A DNA stretch of 38,617 bases from Phycisphaerales bacterium (lineage in GTDB: Bacteria > Planctomycetota > Phycisphaerae > Phycisphaerales > UBA1924). This document shows, one piece after another, positions 18,218-27,174 of this stretch. The DNA is taken from the NCBI GenBank assembly GCA_007694925.1, contig REET01000128.1, forward strand, positions 1 to 38,617, in the 5' to 3' direction. The position numbers and the translations under genes were made by a program. Within the stretch, counting starts at the first letter, position 1. Every line of letters begins with the position of its first letter. The notes under the pieces are model-generated. The model searched no databases and was not told the DNA's origin. It saw only the letters and a program-made list of their open reading frames with translations.

Positions 18218-21069
18218 TGCCCAGCAGAGGCTACGACGCACCGGCGAGGAGGTTTCTCGGCGAGAAGGCGGTGGGCGCAGGGCCCTTCGGCCTGCTCGCG
18301 CTGCCCATCGAGCCCGCCGATGAAGACACCGTCTTCGAGGCGCTGGAGCGGCGCCTCGCCGAGATCGACCGCCACCCCCACGCGCAGACGCCAGAGGCCG
18401 ATGATGCCCGCCTGGCGCTGCACGCCGCGGCGGCCCAGCTCATGGACCCGCAGGTGCAGCGGGCCCTCTTGGAGCGCTGGTCGGAGGGCGCGGGCGAAGA
18501 AGATGTCGGCGAGATGATCGATTACGAGCTGCAGCGTCAGGCGATGCTGCTGCTGGCCGGCGGCGCCCACAACGCTTCGGCGCTGCACCGGCTCTCGCTC
18601 TTGGCGCAGACGCACGGGATCCCTGTCGAACGCCTGGTCGAGTCGATCGTCCACGCCGACGCATCGCCGCAGCGATCCGCGCAGCAGCACGATTCGGCGG
18701 AGACGCCCGCAGACGGGGGCGATTACGACGAAGAGGATCAAGAGAGCAACACCGACAGCCCCGGCGTGACGCCTCCGCCCGCGTGGATGGACGAAGCGCA
18801 CCGCCCGGGCTCTGTCGGGCAGGTGATTCTGCTGTTGGGCGTCGCGGTGGTGGGGCTCGGGGCGATCGCGGCGGTCTCGGTCGTGTTGCTCGCCGACCGT
18901 CTCGGTTCGGCCATTCCCCAGCAGCAGCCTCAGCAGGCCCAGACGACACAGCAACCCCCGCCTGAGGCGCCACCGCCGAGCCCGACCACGGGCGCAGCGA
19001 CGGGGCGCGAATCGGTCAACGGGCAAACCGAGCGTCCGCCGCCGCCCCCCGTGCCCAACGCGACGGAGATCCGCTCGATGCTCGCCGACGCGGCGTCGAT
19101 GCTCGAACTCGACGCCCAGGCCGCGTCGACGGAGTTCCGGCGTGCGGTCGAACTCGCGTCTGCGCACTGGCTGGACCACCGCGCCGACCAGCGCGTCGCG
19201 ATCCGGGCGGAGGTCGTCGGGTTTGTCCACCGCGCCGGCTCGTGGCCCAACGCCTCGTCTCGGGCGATCGGTGCGATCGCCGAGCACCTCGATGTGCTGC
19301 GCGCCGAGCGGGCGCCGGGCGAGGTCGAGATGCGACGCGCCGTCTGGGCGTCGGGGATGCTGGCGCGCCTGCGTTCGGACCGGGACCTGCCCGCCTCGGC
19401 GCGCCTGGCGATCGATGAGGCGCTCGTGGGCGTGGGGGCCGACGCCGGCTTCGCTTCAGGCGCGGGGTTCGAGCGAGGGGCGATGGCCGGGGCGTCGCGT
19501 TTGGGGCTGAAGATGTCGATCGCGGCCCCGCCTTCTTCCAGAGAAGACGGGGATCGGGAGATCCGCGCGTGGGAGGCGTGGCTGGCCTGCATCGAGGCGC
19601 TGGAGCCAACGCCCGGCACGCAGCGCGACAGGGTCGTCCTCGGCGCGCTCGACGCGATCATCTTCGCCGGGGGCGAGGGCGAGCGGGCGAGGGCCGGCGT
19701 GCACGCGGTACGGCTGCTCGCCCCGGAGGTCCGCTGGGGCGACGGGTCGGAAGCGAGGCTCTGGCTGCTGCGGATCGCCGGCTCTGCTCGCGCCGACGCG
19801 ACGCTGGTGCGCACGCTGATGCGGGCGCTCTCTGAACGAGCGCCGGACAGCATGGTCGGCCCGGCGCAGATCCCCTCGGCGCAGGCGATGCAGGCGGACA
19901 GGGCGAGGATCCGAGAGTCCCTCGCCAGGCTGTGGGGGCTCGAGCAGGCCGAGCGGGCCGACGAACTCGGCTACTCGCTGGCGGGGTATTCACGGAACTT
20001 CATCGAGCGGTCCGAGGGCGCGATCGCTCCGCAGGACCACCTCGCCTCGGCCGCGGCGCTCGCCAGGCTCAACCTCGCCTCGGCGCTGCGCTTTGCCGGC
20101 CGGTACGACGAGGCGGGGATGGTGCTGCAGCAGACCGATCGGGTCATCGAGACGGCGCGATCCGGATCCAGGCCGTGGCGCCTCGACGGGCTGTTCGACT
20201 ATGGGCGCGACGAGCACCGCTGGGCGCTGGCGTATCTGCAGGTCGGCCGGCGGGTCGACGCGCGCGTGGCGATGCTCGAAGAGCTCGGGCGGAGCCCGCA
20301 CTACCTGGGCTGGGCCGAGGCGGACATCGTCGTTGCAGAGGCGCTGCGGGGCGATTCACCGCGAGTGCGCATCGCGGCGGGGCAGGTCGTCGAGCGCGTC
20401 GTGGGCCAGCCCCGCGTGGTCAACGCGTTCCTGGAGGTGCTGCCCGACGCGCCGCTGACCCGGCGGAGCGCCGAACTGATCGAGATGGCCGCGAGCGAGA
20501 TGCTGCCCCGCCCCGACGACCCTTCGTTCATGTTCGAGGCGAGGCGGGCGATCGTGCAGCGGCTGCTGCAGATGGCTTCGGAAGAACGCGAGGGCGTGGC
20601 GCTCGACCGGTTGTCGGCGATCGTCGCCGAGGCGTACGCCGAGATCAGCGCCATCGACGACCCCGAGGACGAGATCTCGCTGGGCGACAAGCCCAACCCG
20701 ATGGACGGCGCCGAGCTGCTGCACCACTACTGGCTGTCGCTGGCGAGGCGGGCGCCCTCGTCGGCGATCGCTTCGGTGCCCGGGGGCCTGACGCCCGGAT
20801 CGATCGACGCGCGGATGAACGCGAGGCTGAATCTCGCCGACGGGCCGGTGCAGGCCTTCCTGGCGTACCAGATCGCGATCTGCGAGGCGATGGCGCTGGT
20901 CGTCTCCGCCGAGCGTCCGGGCGTGTCGCCGGAGGTCGAGGCGGTGCTGGCGCAGTTCGAGGACGAACGCCGTGCGGCGGGGCATGTGCTCGAACAGGTC
21001 GCCGCGTGCGAGCGGGCCATGGCCAGGCTCTGGCGCATCAGGCTCGATCTGATCGGAGGCGGAATGTGA
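18217..21069 (+). CDS. Large bitopic membrane protein: cytosolic J-domain-like N-terminus, TM, Q/P-rich linker, long helical C-terminus (950 aa)
   Basis: ATG in TGATG overlap with the previous stop; TM GSVGQVILLLGVAVVGLGAIAAVSVVLLADRL then PQQQPQQAQTTQQPPPEAPPPSP. Confidence 0.82.
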   Translation: MPSRGYDAPARRFLGEKAVGAGPFGLLALPIEPADEDTVFEALERRLAEIDRHPHAQTPEADDARLALHAAAAQLMDPQVQRALLERWSEGAGEEDVGEMIDYELQRQAMLLLAGGAHNASALHRLSLLAQTHGIPVERLVESIVHADASPQRSAQQHDSAETPADGGDYDEEDQESNTDSPGVTPPPAWMDEAHRPGSVGQVILLLGVAVVGLGAIAAVSVVLLADRLGSAIPQQQPQQAQTTQQPPPEAPPPSPTTGAATGRESVNGQTERPPPPPVPNATEIRSMLADAASMLELDAQAASTEFRRAVELASAHWLDHRADQRVAIRAEVVGFVHRAGSWPNASSRAIGAIAEHLDVLRAERAPGEVEMRRAVWASGMLARLRSDRDLPASARLAIDEALVGVGADAGFASGAGFERGAMAGASRLGLKMSIAAPPSSREDGDREIRAWEAWLACIEALEPTPGTQRDRVVLGALDAIIFAGGEGERARAGVHAVRLLAPEVRWGDGSEARLWLLRIAGSARADATLVRTLMRALSERAPDSMVGPAQIPSAQAMQADRARIRESLARLWGLEQAERADELGYSLAGYSRNFIERSEGAIAPQDHLASAAALARLNLASALRFAGRYDEAGMVLQQTDRVIETARSGSRPWRLDGLFDYGRDEHRWALAYLQVGRRVDARVAMLEELGRSPHYLGWAEADIVVAEALRGDSPRVRIAAGQVVERVVGQPRVVNAFLEVLPDAPLTRRSAELIEMAASEMLPRPDDPSFMFEARRAIVQRLLQMASEEREGVALDRLSAIVAEAYAEISAIDDPEDEISLGDKPNPMDGAELLHHYWLSLARRAPSSAIASVPGGLTPGSIDARMNARLNLADGPVQAFLAYQIAICEAMALVVSAERPGVSPEVEAVLAQFEDERRAAGHVLEQVAACERAMARLWRIRLDLIGGGM

Positions 21070-21971
21070 TGCGGCTGATCGCGGCGATGCTTGTGCTGGT
21101 GCTGGTCTTCCCCGCAGGGGCCGAGACGCCCGATGCGCTCGGGCCCTGGGCAGAGCGGCTCGCTTCGCTCACGCCGGACGATCCGGCCGAGTACTTCGCG
21201 CTGGCCGAAGAGATGGCGGCGTTGGCCGAAGACGCCGATCGCAGGGACCGCGAACTGCTCGCGACAGCGCGCCGGCTCTTCGTGCTCGCCTTCGAGCTGG
21301 GCAGGGCGCGGGGAGACTCGGGGCTGAGCGCCAGCGCCTGCATCGGGCTGGCGGCGCTGGCGACCGACGAGCGCGAGCGCCGTTGGCTCCGCGCTCTGGC
21401 GGCGGCGATGGACCCGCGTCACGGCACGCCCGATTGGTCGCGCGTCGATCCCGGCGCCCCTTCGCCCCGGATCGCGCTCCGGGCTGCCGAGGCGATCGGC
21501 CATGTGCGTGCCGGCAACGGGCGCGCCGCACTCGCCCTGTTCGACGACCCGAGCGTGCTCGCCGCGCTGTCGAGGCACGACCGCTTGCTGCACCCCTTTG
21601 GGGCGCGGGGCGGGCTGTTCGACTTGCAGCGCGAGGCGAGGCTCTGGCCCTGCCCCGAGTGCCGCAACACGAGGCTGTCGCGCGATGCACGCGGGCGTGG
21701 GGCTCTCTGCGGGACCTGCAGTGGGGACCCCGGCCCGGACATGACGCCCGACCTGTATGTCGCCCATCTGCGGACTGAGTTCGCCCTGCTCAACGCCGAG
21801 CACGCGACATGGTCCTCACAGCTCGCGACCGACGGGGGGACGCCCCTGCGCGACCCCGATCCAGAAGAGCTCGCCTCGGCGATGCGGATCGACCCCGCCC
21901 GGACGGTTTTTCATGACGGGCGCTGGGTCCGCCCGGATCGCGCCGAGCCGGAGCAGAATCCCGGCCCCTGA
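21069..21971 (+). CDS. Secreted protein with four-Cys zinc-ribbon-like motif
   Basis: ATG in TGATG overlap; signal peptide MRLIAAMLVLVLVFPAGAE; CPECRNTRLSRDARGRGALCGTC. Confidence 0.8.
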   Translation: MRLIAAMLVLVLVFPAGAETPDALGPWAERLASLTPDDPAEYFALAEEMAALAEDADRRDRELLATARRLFVLAFELGRARGDSGLSASACIGLAALATDERERRWLRALAAAMDPRHGTPDWSRVDPGAPSPRIALRAAEAIGHVRAGNGRAALALFDDPSVLAALSRHDRLLHPFGARGGLFDLQREARLWPCPECRNTRLSRDARGRGALCGTCSGDPGPDMTPDLYVAHLRTEFALLNAEHATWSSQLATDGGTPLRDPDPEELASAMRIDPARTVFHDGRWVRPDRAEPEQNPGP

Positions 21972-22076
21972 TCCGCCCCTGATCCGCCCCAGAACCGCAC
22001 CTGAGCCGTCGCGGGGCGCGCCGGGCCAATAGACTCCCGCCCAACCCAACGCGCTGGCAACACAGGAGGCGTCCAC

Positions 22077-22463
22077 ATGGCGGAAGCGACCGAAGGCACG
22101 ACGGAGTCCACAGGCAAGCCGGTTGTCTCGTTCGATGAATTCGCGAGGCTCGACCTGCGTGTGGCGAAGATCACCGCCGCCGAGCCTCATCCCAACGCCG
22201 ACCGCCTGCTCCGCCTCCAGCTCGACGACGGGTCGGGCGAGCCCCGCCAGATCTGCGCTGGGATCAAGGGCCACTACGAGCCGGGCGAACTTGTGGGACG
22301 GCTGATCGTGATCGTGGCGAACCTCGCGCCCCGGAAGATCCGCGGCGAGGAGTCGCGCGGGATGCTGCTGGCCGCCAGCGACGCCGCCAAGGGCGAGGCT
22401 GAGCGCAGCGTGATCCTGCTGAGCCCGATGAGCGAGATCGCGCCCGGCGCGATCGTTTCCTGA
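22077..22463 (+). CDS. Stand-alone tRNA-binding (MetRS beta/CsaA-like) domain protein
   Basis: FDEFARLDLRVAKITAAEPHPNADRLLRLQLDDG...RQICAGIKGHYEPGELVGRLIVIVANLAPRKIRGEESRGMLLAA. Confidence 0.93.
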   Translation: MAEATEGTTESTGKPVVSFDEFARLDLRVAKITAAEPHPNADRLLRLQLDDGSGEPRQICAGIKGHYEPGELVGRLIVIVANLAPRKIRGEESRGMLLAASDAAKGEAERSVILLSPMSEIAPGAIVS

Positions 22464-22484
22464 CAATCCGGACCTGAACCGAGT

Positions 22485-23387
22485 TCAGCCGCCACCGCCG
22501 CCTCGGCGGGGTCGGCGGCCTCCGTCGCGCTGGGGCGGCTCGCGCTCGACGAGGCGGTCGAGGCTCTGTTCGATTCGGCGCATCTGCTCGGCGATGATCG
22601 CGTCGCGCCGATTGCGCCGGTCCTGCACCTCCGACTCCATGGCGCCGAGGCGCTCGCGGAGCCTGGACATCTCCAGGCGGGCGGACGCCTCCCGCGCATC
22701 GAACGAACGCTCCAGCGCCCGCATCACCGCGACGCGGGCCTCCTCGGCGGCGCGATCGTCCTCTGAGCGCACGGCGGCGGCGAGCTGGCGCGTCGAGCTC
22801 GCCATGGCCAGCCCGGCCGCCATCTCGCGGGCGCGGAGCGCCGCGAGTTGCGGGTCTTCTGCACGCAGTTCGGTGAGCTCGCGGTAGCGGGGGCCGATCC
22901 GCCGCAGCAGCTGCCCGAACTCGTCGGGGTCTTCGGTGCGGAGGCGTCGCAGGCGCGAGGCGAGCTCGGGCGACTCCGCGGCGATCGTGTCGAGCAGCTC
23001 CGCACGCGGGTCGGTCTGGAGATTCTCGGCCGATTCGGTTCGGCGCTGCTCCATGCGGCGCAGCCGATCGCGCGGCAACTCGCGGGCCTCGGATTGCACG
23101 GTCTGCGGCTGGTCCGTGCCGGCCGCTTCCCGGGCGTCGTCGTCGCCGAGGCGTTCCAGCGCGCCGTCGATGCGCGAGAGCCGCTGCTGGAGCATCTCGA
23201 TCCGCTGCTGGGTCTCCTCGCGCTGGCGCTGGAGCTGGGCGCGGGTGAGCTCGGGTCGCTGCTGGGCGCTCTCGGCGCTGCGCTCGCCTCCGGCGCCTTC
23301 GGGCTGGGCGAGCGCGAGGGCGGAGAAGGTCAGGGCCGCCGTGGCGAGGCCTGCGAGACCGAGCGTGCGGGCGTGGTTGCGTTTCAT
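22485..23387 (-). CDS. Secreted Arg/Glu/Gln-rich coiled-coil protein (possibly Spy/CpxP-like)
   Basis: MKRNHARTLGLAGLATAALTFSALALAQ signal peptide, then a charged coiled coil; TGATG overlap with anti-sigma gene. Confidence 0.75.
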   Translation of the reverse strand: MKRNHARTLGLAGLATAALTFSALALAQPEGAGGERSAESAQQRPELTRAQLQRQREETQQRIEMLQQRLSRIDGALERLGDDDAREAAGTDQPQTVQSEARELPRDRLRRMEQRRTESAENLQTDPRAELLDTIAAESPELASRLRRLRTEDPDEFGQLLRRIGPRYRELTELRAEDPQLAALRAREMAAGLAMASSTRQLAAAVRSEDDRAAEEARVAVMRALERSFDAREASARLEMSRLRERLGAMESEVQDRRNRRDAIIAEQMRRIEQSLDRLVEREPPQRDGGRRPRRGGGGG

Positions 23388-23839
23388 CACATCGACTCCA
23401 GGACGCTCAGCAGTTCGAGCGTGAACAGGTCGGCTTCGCCGTAGGACTCCAGCGCCGTCGATTCGGCGTGGAGTGCGTTCAGGCGGTTGTCCAGGGGGTC
23501 GCTGAGCATCGACTCCAGCGAGAGCCAGAGGTCCATGTCGGCCGCGACGGTCGCCATCACGGGCGTCGGTGTTCCGATCTGTTCGCCCGGGCGGACGCTG
23601 ATGACAAGGGCCGCGACCCCGATGAGCAGGGCCAGGCAGGCCGCCAAGGCGCCGAGGCGCGACGCCCACGCCGGGCCGATTCGCGCGACCACCGCGGGGC
23701 GTTCGGCACGCAGGCTCGGGGCCGAGGCCTCGGCGATGCGCGACGCCAGGCCCGGGGGCGTCGCGTCGCGTTCGAGAGCGCCGAGCGCGTCGAGGCGTTC
23801 TTCCAGCGGCGTCTTCGGTTGTTCTTGCTCACGGGTCAT
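23387..23839 (-). CDS. Putative anti-sigma factor, single TM
   Basis: Cytosolic N-terminus, TM RLGALAACLALLIGVAALVISV; overlaps the ECF sigma gene by 4 nt. Confidence 0.75.
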   Translation of the reverse strand: MTREQEQPKTPLEERLDALGALERDATPPGLASRIAEASAPSLRAERPAVVARIGPAWASRLGALAACLALLIGVAALVISVRPGEQIGTPTPVMATVAADMDLWLSLESMLSDPLDNRLNALHAESTALESYGEADLFTLELLSVLESM

Positions 23840-24456
23840 GACGCGTGCTCCGCGTTTGGGTGTTCATCCGGTTCGCCGAGCACCTTGCGGAGCTTGGCGA
23901 GGGCCCGGTGGTGGCGGGCCAGAAGCGTGCCGAGGGGTTCCTGCAGCACCTCGGCGATCTGCTTGAAGGTCAGGCCCGCGTGGTGACGCAGGTGGACGAT
24001 CTCACGGTCGGCCTCGTTCAAGGCTTCGAGCGCCTCGCGGAGGCGGGCGAGGTCGGAGGGCAGCCCGTCGCGGTCGCCCGGGCCGGGGCGTGTGTCGGCC
24101 CCCGCGTCGAGCGTTGAGGGGTCGACTGGGGAGGCCTGGCGTTTGGCTCTCCGTGCGTGGTCGCGGAAGCGGTTCATCGCGACCCTGAAGAGCCAAGCCT
24201 CGAAGCGGCCCCGCTCGTCGTACCCGCCCGCCCCGAGTTTTTCCGCCATCGTCACGAACACGGCCTGGGTGATCTCCTCGGCGAGGTCGTCGTCGCGGCA
24301 CCGGCTCCGCACCAGCGCAAAGACCCGGGGGGCGTACGACGCGACCACGCACCGCCACGCCCCTTCGTCGCCGCCGGCCGCTCGGGCGAGCAGCGACGGG
24401 TCATCGGGGGCCGGGGCGGGTCTCGCGCTTCCAGAACTCATCGCGACCCCCGACAT
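23836..24456 (-). CDS. ECF-family RNA polymerase sigma factor
   Basis: LARAAGGDEGAWRCVVASYAPRVFALVRSRCRDDDLAEEITQAVFVTMAEKL (sigma2) and LNEADREIVHLRHHAGLTFKQIAEVLQEPLGTLLARHHRALAKLR (sigma4). Alternative start at 24441. Confidence 0.93.
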   Translation of the reverse strand: MSGVAMSSGSARPAPAPDDPSLLARAAGGDEGAWRCVVASYAPRVFALVRSRCRDDDLAEEITQAVFVTMAEKLGAGGYDERGRFEAWLFRVAMNRFRDHARRAKRQASPVDPSTLDAGADTRPGPGDRDGLPSDLARLREALEALNEADREIVHLRHHAGLTFKQIAEVLQEPLGTLLARHHRALAKLRKVLGEPDEHPNAEHAS

Positions 24457-24702
24457 CTGCTGTGCACAACGCCCGGGCAGGCGTCGTATTGCACCCCGGC
24501 GCTGCGCGTCGGTCCGAAGCGGATATCGGCCGAAAGTGTCGCCAATGGCGGGCCTCCTGAGGCGTCGATCCCTCCCGCCGGGTACAACTGGGACCGGAAG
24601 AAACAAGGACCGACCGTTGTTCGATAAATGGTAGTAACCGCGGCGTTCCTTCCCTTTAGTCCGGCCCCACGAACGACTCCCGACGCGGGGCCCTGCGAAC
24701 CG

Positions 24703-25356
24703 ATGGATTCTGTACGAGTGGGCCAGACCACCGACGAGCAACTGTTTGAACGCTACCGGGCGGGGGATACGGAAGCTTTCCGGACCCTCATCGAGCGTTA
24801 CCACGACGACCTGTACAGGTTCCTGTACCGGTTGCTGGGTGATCGTGTCGCCGCGGAGGATGTCTTCCAGGAGGCGTTCCTGCAGGTGCACGTCTCGGCG
24901 CACAGTTTCGACGCCTCTCGACGTTTTCGGCCCTGGCTCTTTACGATCGCGGCGAACAAAGGGAGGGACTACCTGCGTAAGAAGGGCCGGCGGCAGACGA
25001 TGGATCTGTCCGCCCCGGTTTCCGGCGATGACGGGTCTCGCGGGGCCACCTTTGTGGACCTCATGAAGATCGACACCCCCTCGCCGGACGCCGGGCTCGA
25101 CAAGCAGGAAACCGACAGGCTCGTACAGGCGGCTTTGGGCCGGATGAGCCCGACACTCAGGGAGATCCTTCTCTTGGCTTACTTCCAGCGGCTCAGCTAC
25201 GCCCAGATCGCCGAGGATCTGGGGATCCCGCTGGGGACGGTCAAGTCCAGGCTCCACGCCGCGGTGGCGAGCTTCGCCGGGCACTTCGAGCGGGTCTCGA
25301 AAGAGGCCGGGCTCGGCCCCGGGGGCGAGGATGTGTTCAGGAGCGACAGCCGATGA
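24703..25356 (+). CDS. ECF-family RNA polymerase sigma factor
   Basis: LFERYRAGDTEAFRTLIERYHDDLYRFLYRLLGDRVAAEDVFQEAFLQVH and LREILLLAYFQRLSYAQIAEDLGIPLGTVKSRLHAAV. Confidence 0.95.
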   Translation: MDSVRVGQTTDEQLFERYRAGDTEAFRTLIERYHDDLYRFLYRLLGDRVAAEDVFQEAFLQVHVSAHSFDASRRFRPWLFTIAANKGRDYLRKKGRRQTMDLSAPVSGDDGSRGATFVDLMKIDTPSPDAGLDKQETDRLVQAALGRMSPTLREILLLAYFQRLSYAQIAEDLGIPLGTVKSRLHAAVASFAGHFERVSKEAGLGPGGEDVFRSDSR

Positions 25357-26603
25357 GCATGGACTCAAACCACAACCCGTTCTCGGACGATGAGGCGTTG
25401 AACCCCTCGGAGTTCAATGACGAACCCGACTACGAGGAGACGGCCCAGTCGCTGTCGCCCGAGGATCGGCGGGCGATCGACCGGCTGGTCGACTCGGGCT
25501 GGTCGCCCGACGCCGCTGACTCGGGCGCTGGGAAGGTCGCGGCGCTTCTGGGCGGCCTGGACGGGGTCGCCCTCCCCGAAGACAGAACACTCGCGGATGT
25601 CACCATGGTCCGCGTCGCCCGGCGGCGGGAGCTGGAACGCCGCGAGCCGGAGCTGACCCCCGCCGACGCCGACGCGCTCGATGCGTGGGTGCTCGCCGGC
25701 TTCGACCCCGCCAAGGTGCCCGGCAGCCTGAAGCAGCGTGCCGCGGCCCACGATCGCCTCGCCTCGATGGTGACGGCGGGCGGCAGTGCGCCCGCGATGC
25801 TGATCGATCAGACGCTGGCCCGCGTCCGCGAGGTCGACGAGGCCTCGCTCGAGCCGATCCCGATCGGCCGGAACAGGGGCGGGCGCGTCCGTTTCTGGGA
25901 TTTCGTCGCGGTGGCGGCGTCGCTGGTGATCGGCGCGTCGGTCCTCTGGCCGGTGATGAACTCGGTTCGTGAGGAGAGCCGCCAGACGATCTGCGCGAGC
26001 AACATGCGGGCCTCGGCCTTCGCGATGGGGTCGTACGCGGGGGCCAACCGTGACGCCCTGCCGATGGCCAGCGCCGGGCTGCCCGGACGCCTGTGGTGGA
26101 ATGTCGGCAGGCCCGAGGAGTCCAACTCGGCGAACCTCTTCGAGCTCTCTCGCCAGGACTATGTCGGCCTGGACAGCTTGGCCTGCCCGGGCAACCGGGT
26201 CGCCCCGACCCGCCTGACCGACCCCGCCGCCCGCGACTGGCGCAGGCTGGAGGAGGTCTCGTACAGCTACCGGATCATGTTCGGCAACGACCGGCCGCAG
26301 TGGTCGTCCCCTTCGTCGGTGGTGCTGCTGGCGGACCGTTCGCCTGTGGTGCAGCGGGCGGTGCTGGGCCAGCCGATCCACCCGATGGAGAACTCGCACA
26401 ACCACGGGCGCCGGGGCCAGAATGTCCTGTTCAACGACGGATCGGTGATCTGGCTGGAAACGCCCGAGCTCGCCAACGGGGACAACATCTGGCTGCCCAG
26501 AGACATCGAGATCGTGATCGATCATCTGACCGGGCGTCGGGCGAGCCCGCTGAACGGGTTCGAGACCCCCGCGGGGGTCGAGGACGCGTTCGTCGGGCCG
26601 TGA
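25353..26603 (+). CDS. Putative anti-sigma factor with duplicated cytosolic domain, TM and pseudopilin/H-X-DG-like extracytoplasmic domain
   Basis: ATGA overlap with the sigma gene; TM FVAVAASLVIGASVLWPV; C-terminal HNHGRRGQNVLFNDGSVIWL. Confidence 0.8.
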   Translation: MSMDSNHNPFSDDEALNPSEFNDEPDYEETAQSLSPEDRRAIDRLVDSGWSPDAADSGAGKVAALLGGLDGVALPEDRTLADVTMVRVARRRELERREPELTPADADALDAWVLAGFDPAKVPGSLKQRAAAHDRLASMVTAGGSAPAMLIDQTLARVREVDEASLEPIPIGRNRGGRVRFWDFVAVAASLVIGASVLWPVMNSVREESRQTICASNMRASAFAMGSYAGANRDALPMASAGLPGRLWWNVGRPEESNSANLFELSRQDYVGLDSLACPGNRVAPTRLTDPAARDWRRLEEVSYSYRIMFGNDRPQWSSPSSVVLLADRSPVVQRAVLGQPIHPMENSHNHGRRGQNVLFNDGSVIWLETPELANGDNIWLPRDIEIVIDHLTGRRASPLNGFETPAGVEDAFVGP

Positions 26604-26760
26604 TCTGAGCAGGGGAACAGGGGATCAGGTGAGCGGGAAGGGGTTGGTGGCCCGGGGCGGGGGCTGGGCCTATCGTCTGCGTTCCCGAGCCGACGGGAAT
26701 CGCAGGGATGCCCCTCGATCCTCGGCCGGACAGGTTTTTAGAGCGCCGAAAGGCCACACG

Positions 26761-27054
26761 ATGCCGAAGAACAAGCCGCACAAGGGTGTGCTCAAGCGAG
26801 TGCGGGTGACGCGTACCGGGAAGGTGCGCCACCGCTCCGCGTTCCACAAGCACCTGAGCTCTCACAAGTCGGGCAAGCGTCTGCGTCAGCTGCGTCGGGA
26901 TCGCTACATCGCCAACCCCGAGGCGAAGCGTTTCGAGCAGTTGCTGTTCAAGCGTCTGCGCGGTCGGACGCAGCCCCGCGCCGCGATCCGCCGCAGCCCC
27001 TCGCCGGCCGAGCGCCGTGCGATGCGTGAGGAGCGGGCGAAGAACGCGGATTGA
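26761..27054 (+). CDS. rpmI: 50S ribosomal protein bL35 with extended C-terminus
   Basis: MPKNKPHKGVLKRVRVTRTGKVRHRSAFHKHLSSHKSGKRLRQLR; adjacent to rplT. Confidence 0.93.
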   Translation: MPKNKPHKGVLKRVRVTRTGKVRHRSAFHKHLSSHKSGKRLRQLRRDRYIANPEAKRFEQLLFKRLRGRTQPRAAIRRSPSPAERRAMREERAKNAD

Positions 27055-27174
27055 GCGTTTCTTCCCTTCTCTGTTATCAGATCATCAGAGCCGCACACGC
27101 CCTGGCGGGATCCCTGAAAGCCCCGAACCGGTCATCACCGGCGGGCCCCGGCCGGGCCACTTGGAGACGACGAC

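Noticed and set aside
21970-21995. CCTGATCCGCC tandem direct repeat after the operon
   Set aside because: Only two short copies overlapping the stop codon; too little to call a repeat element.
23388-23669. N-terminal extension of ORF 22485..23669 (-)
   Set aside because: Out-of-frame overlap with the anti-sigma gene; MKRNH...signal peptide at 23387 is the credible start.
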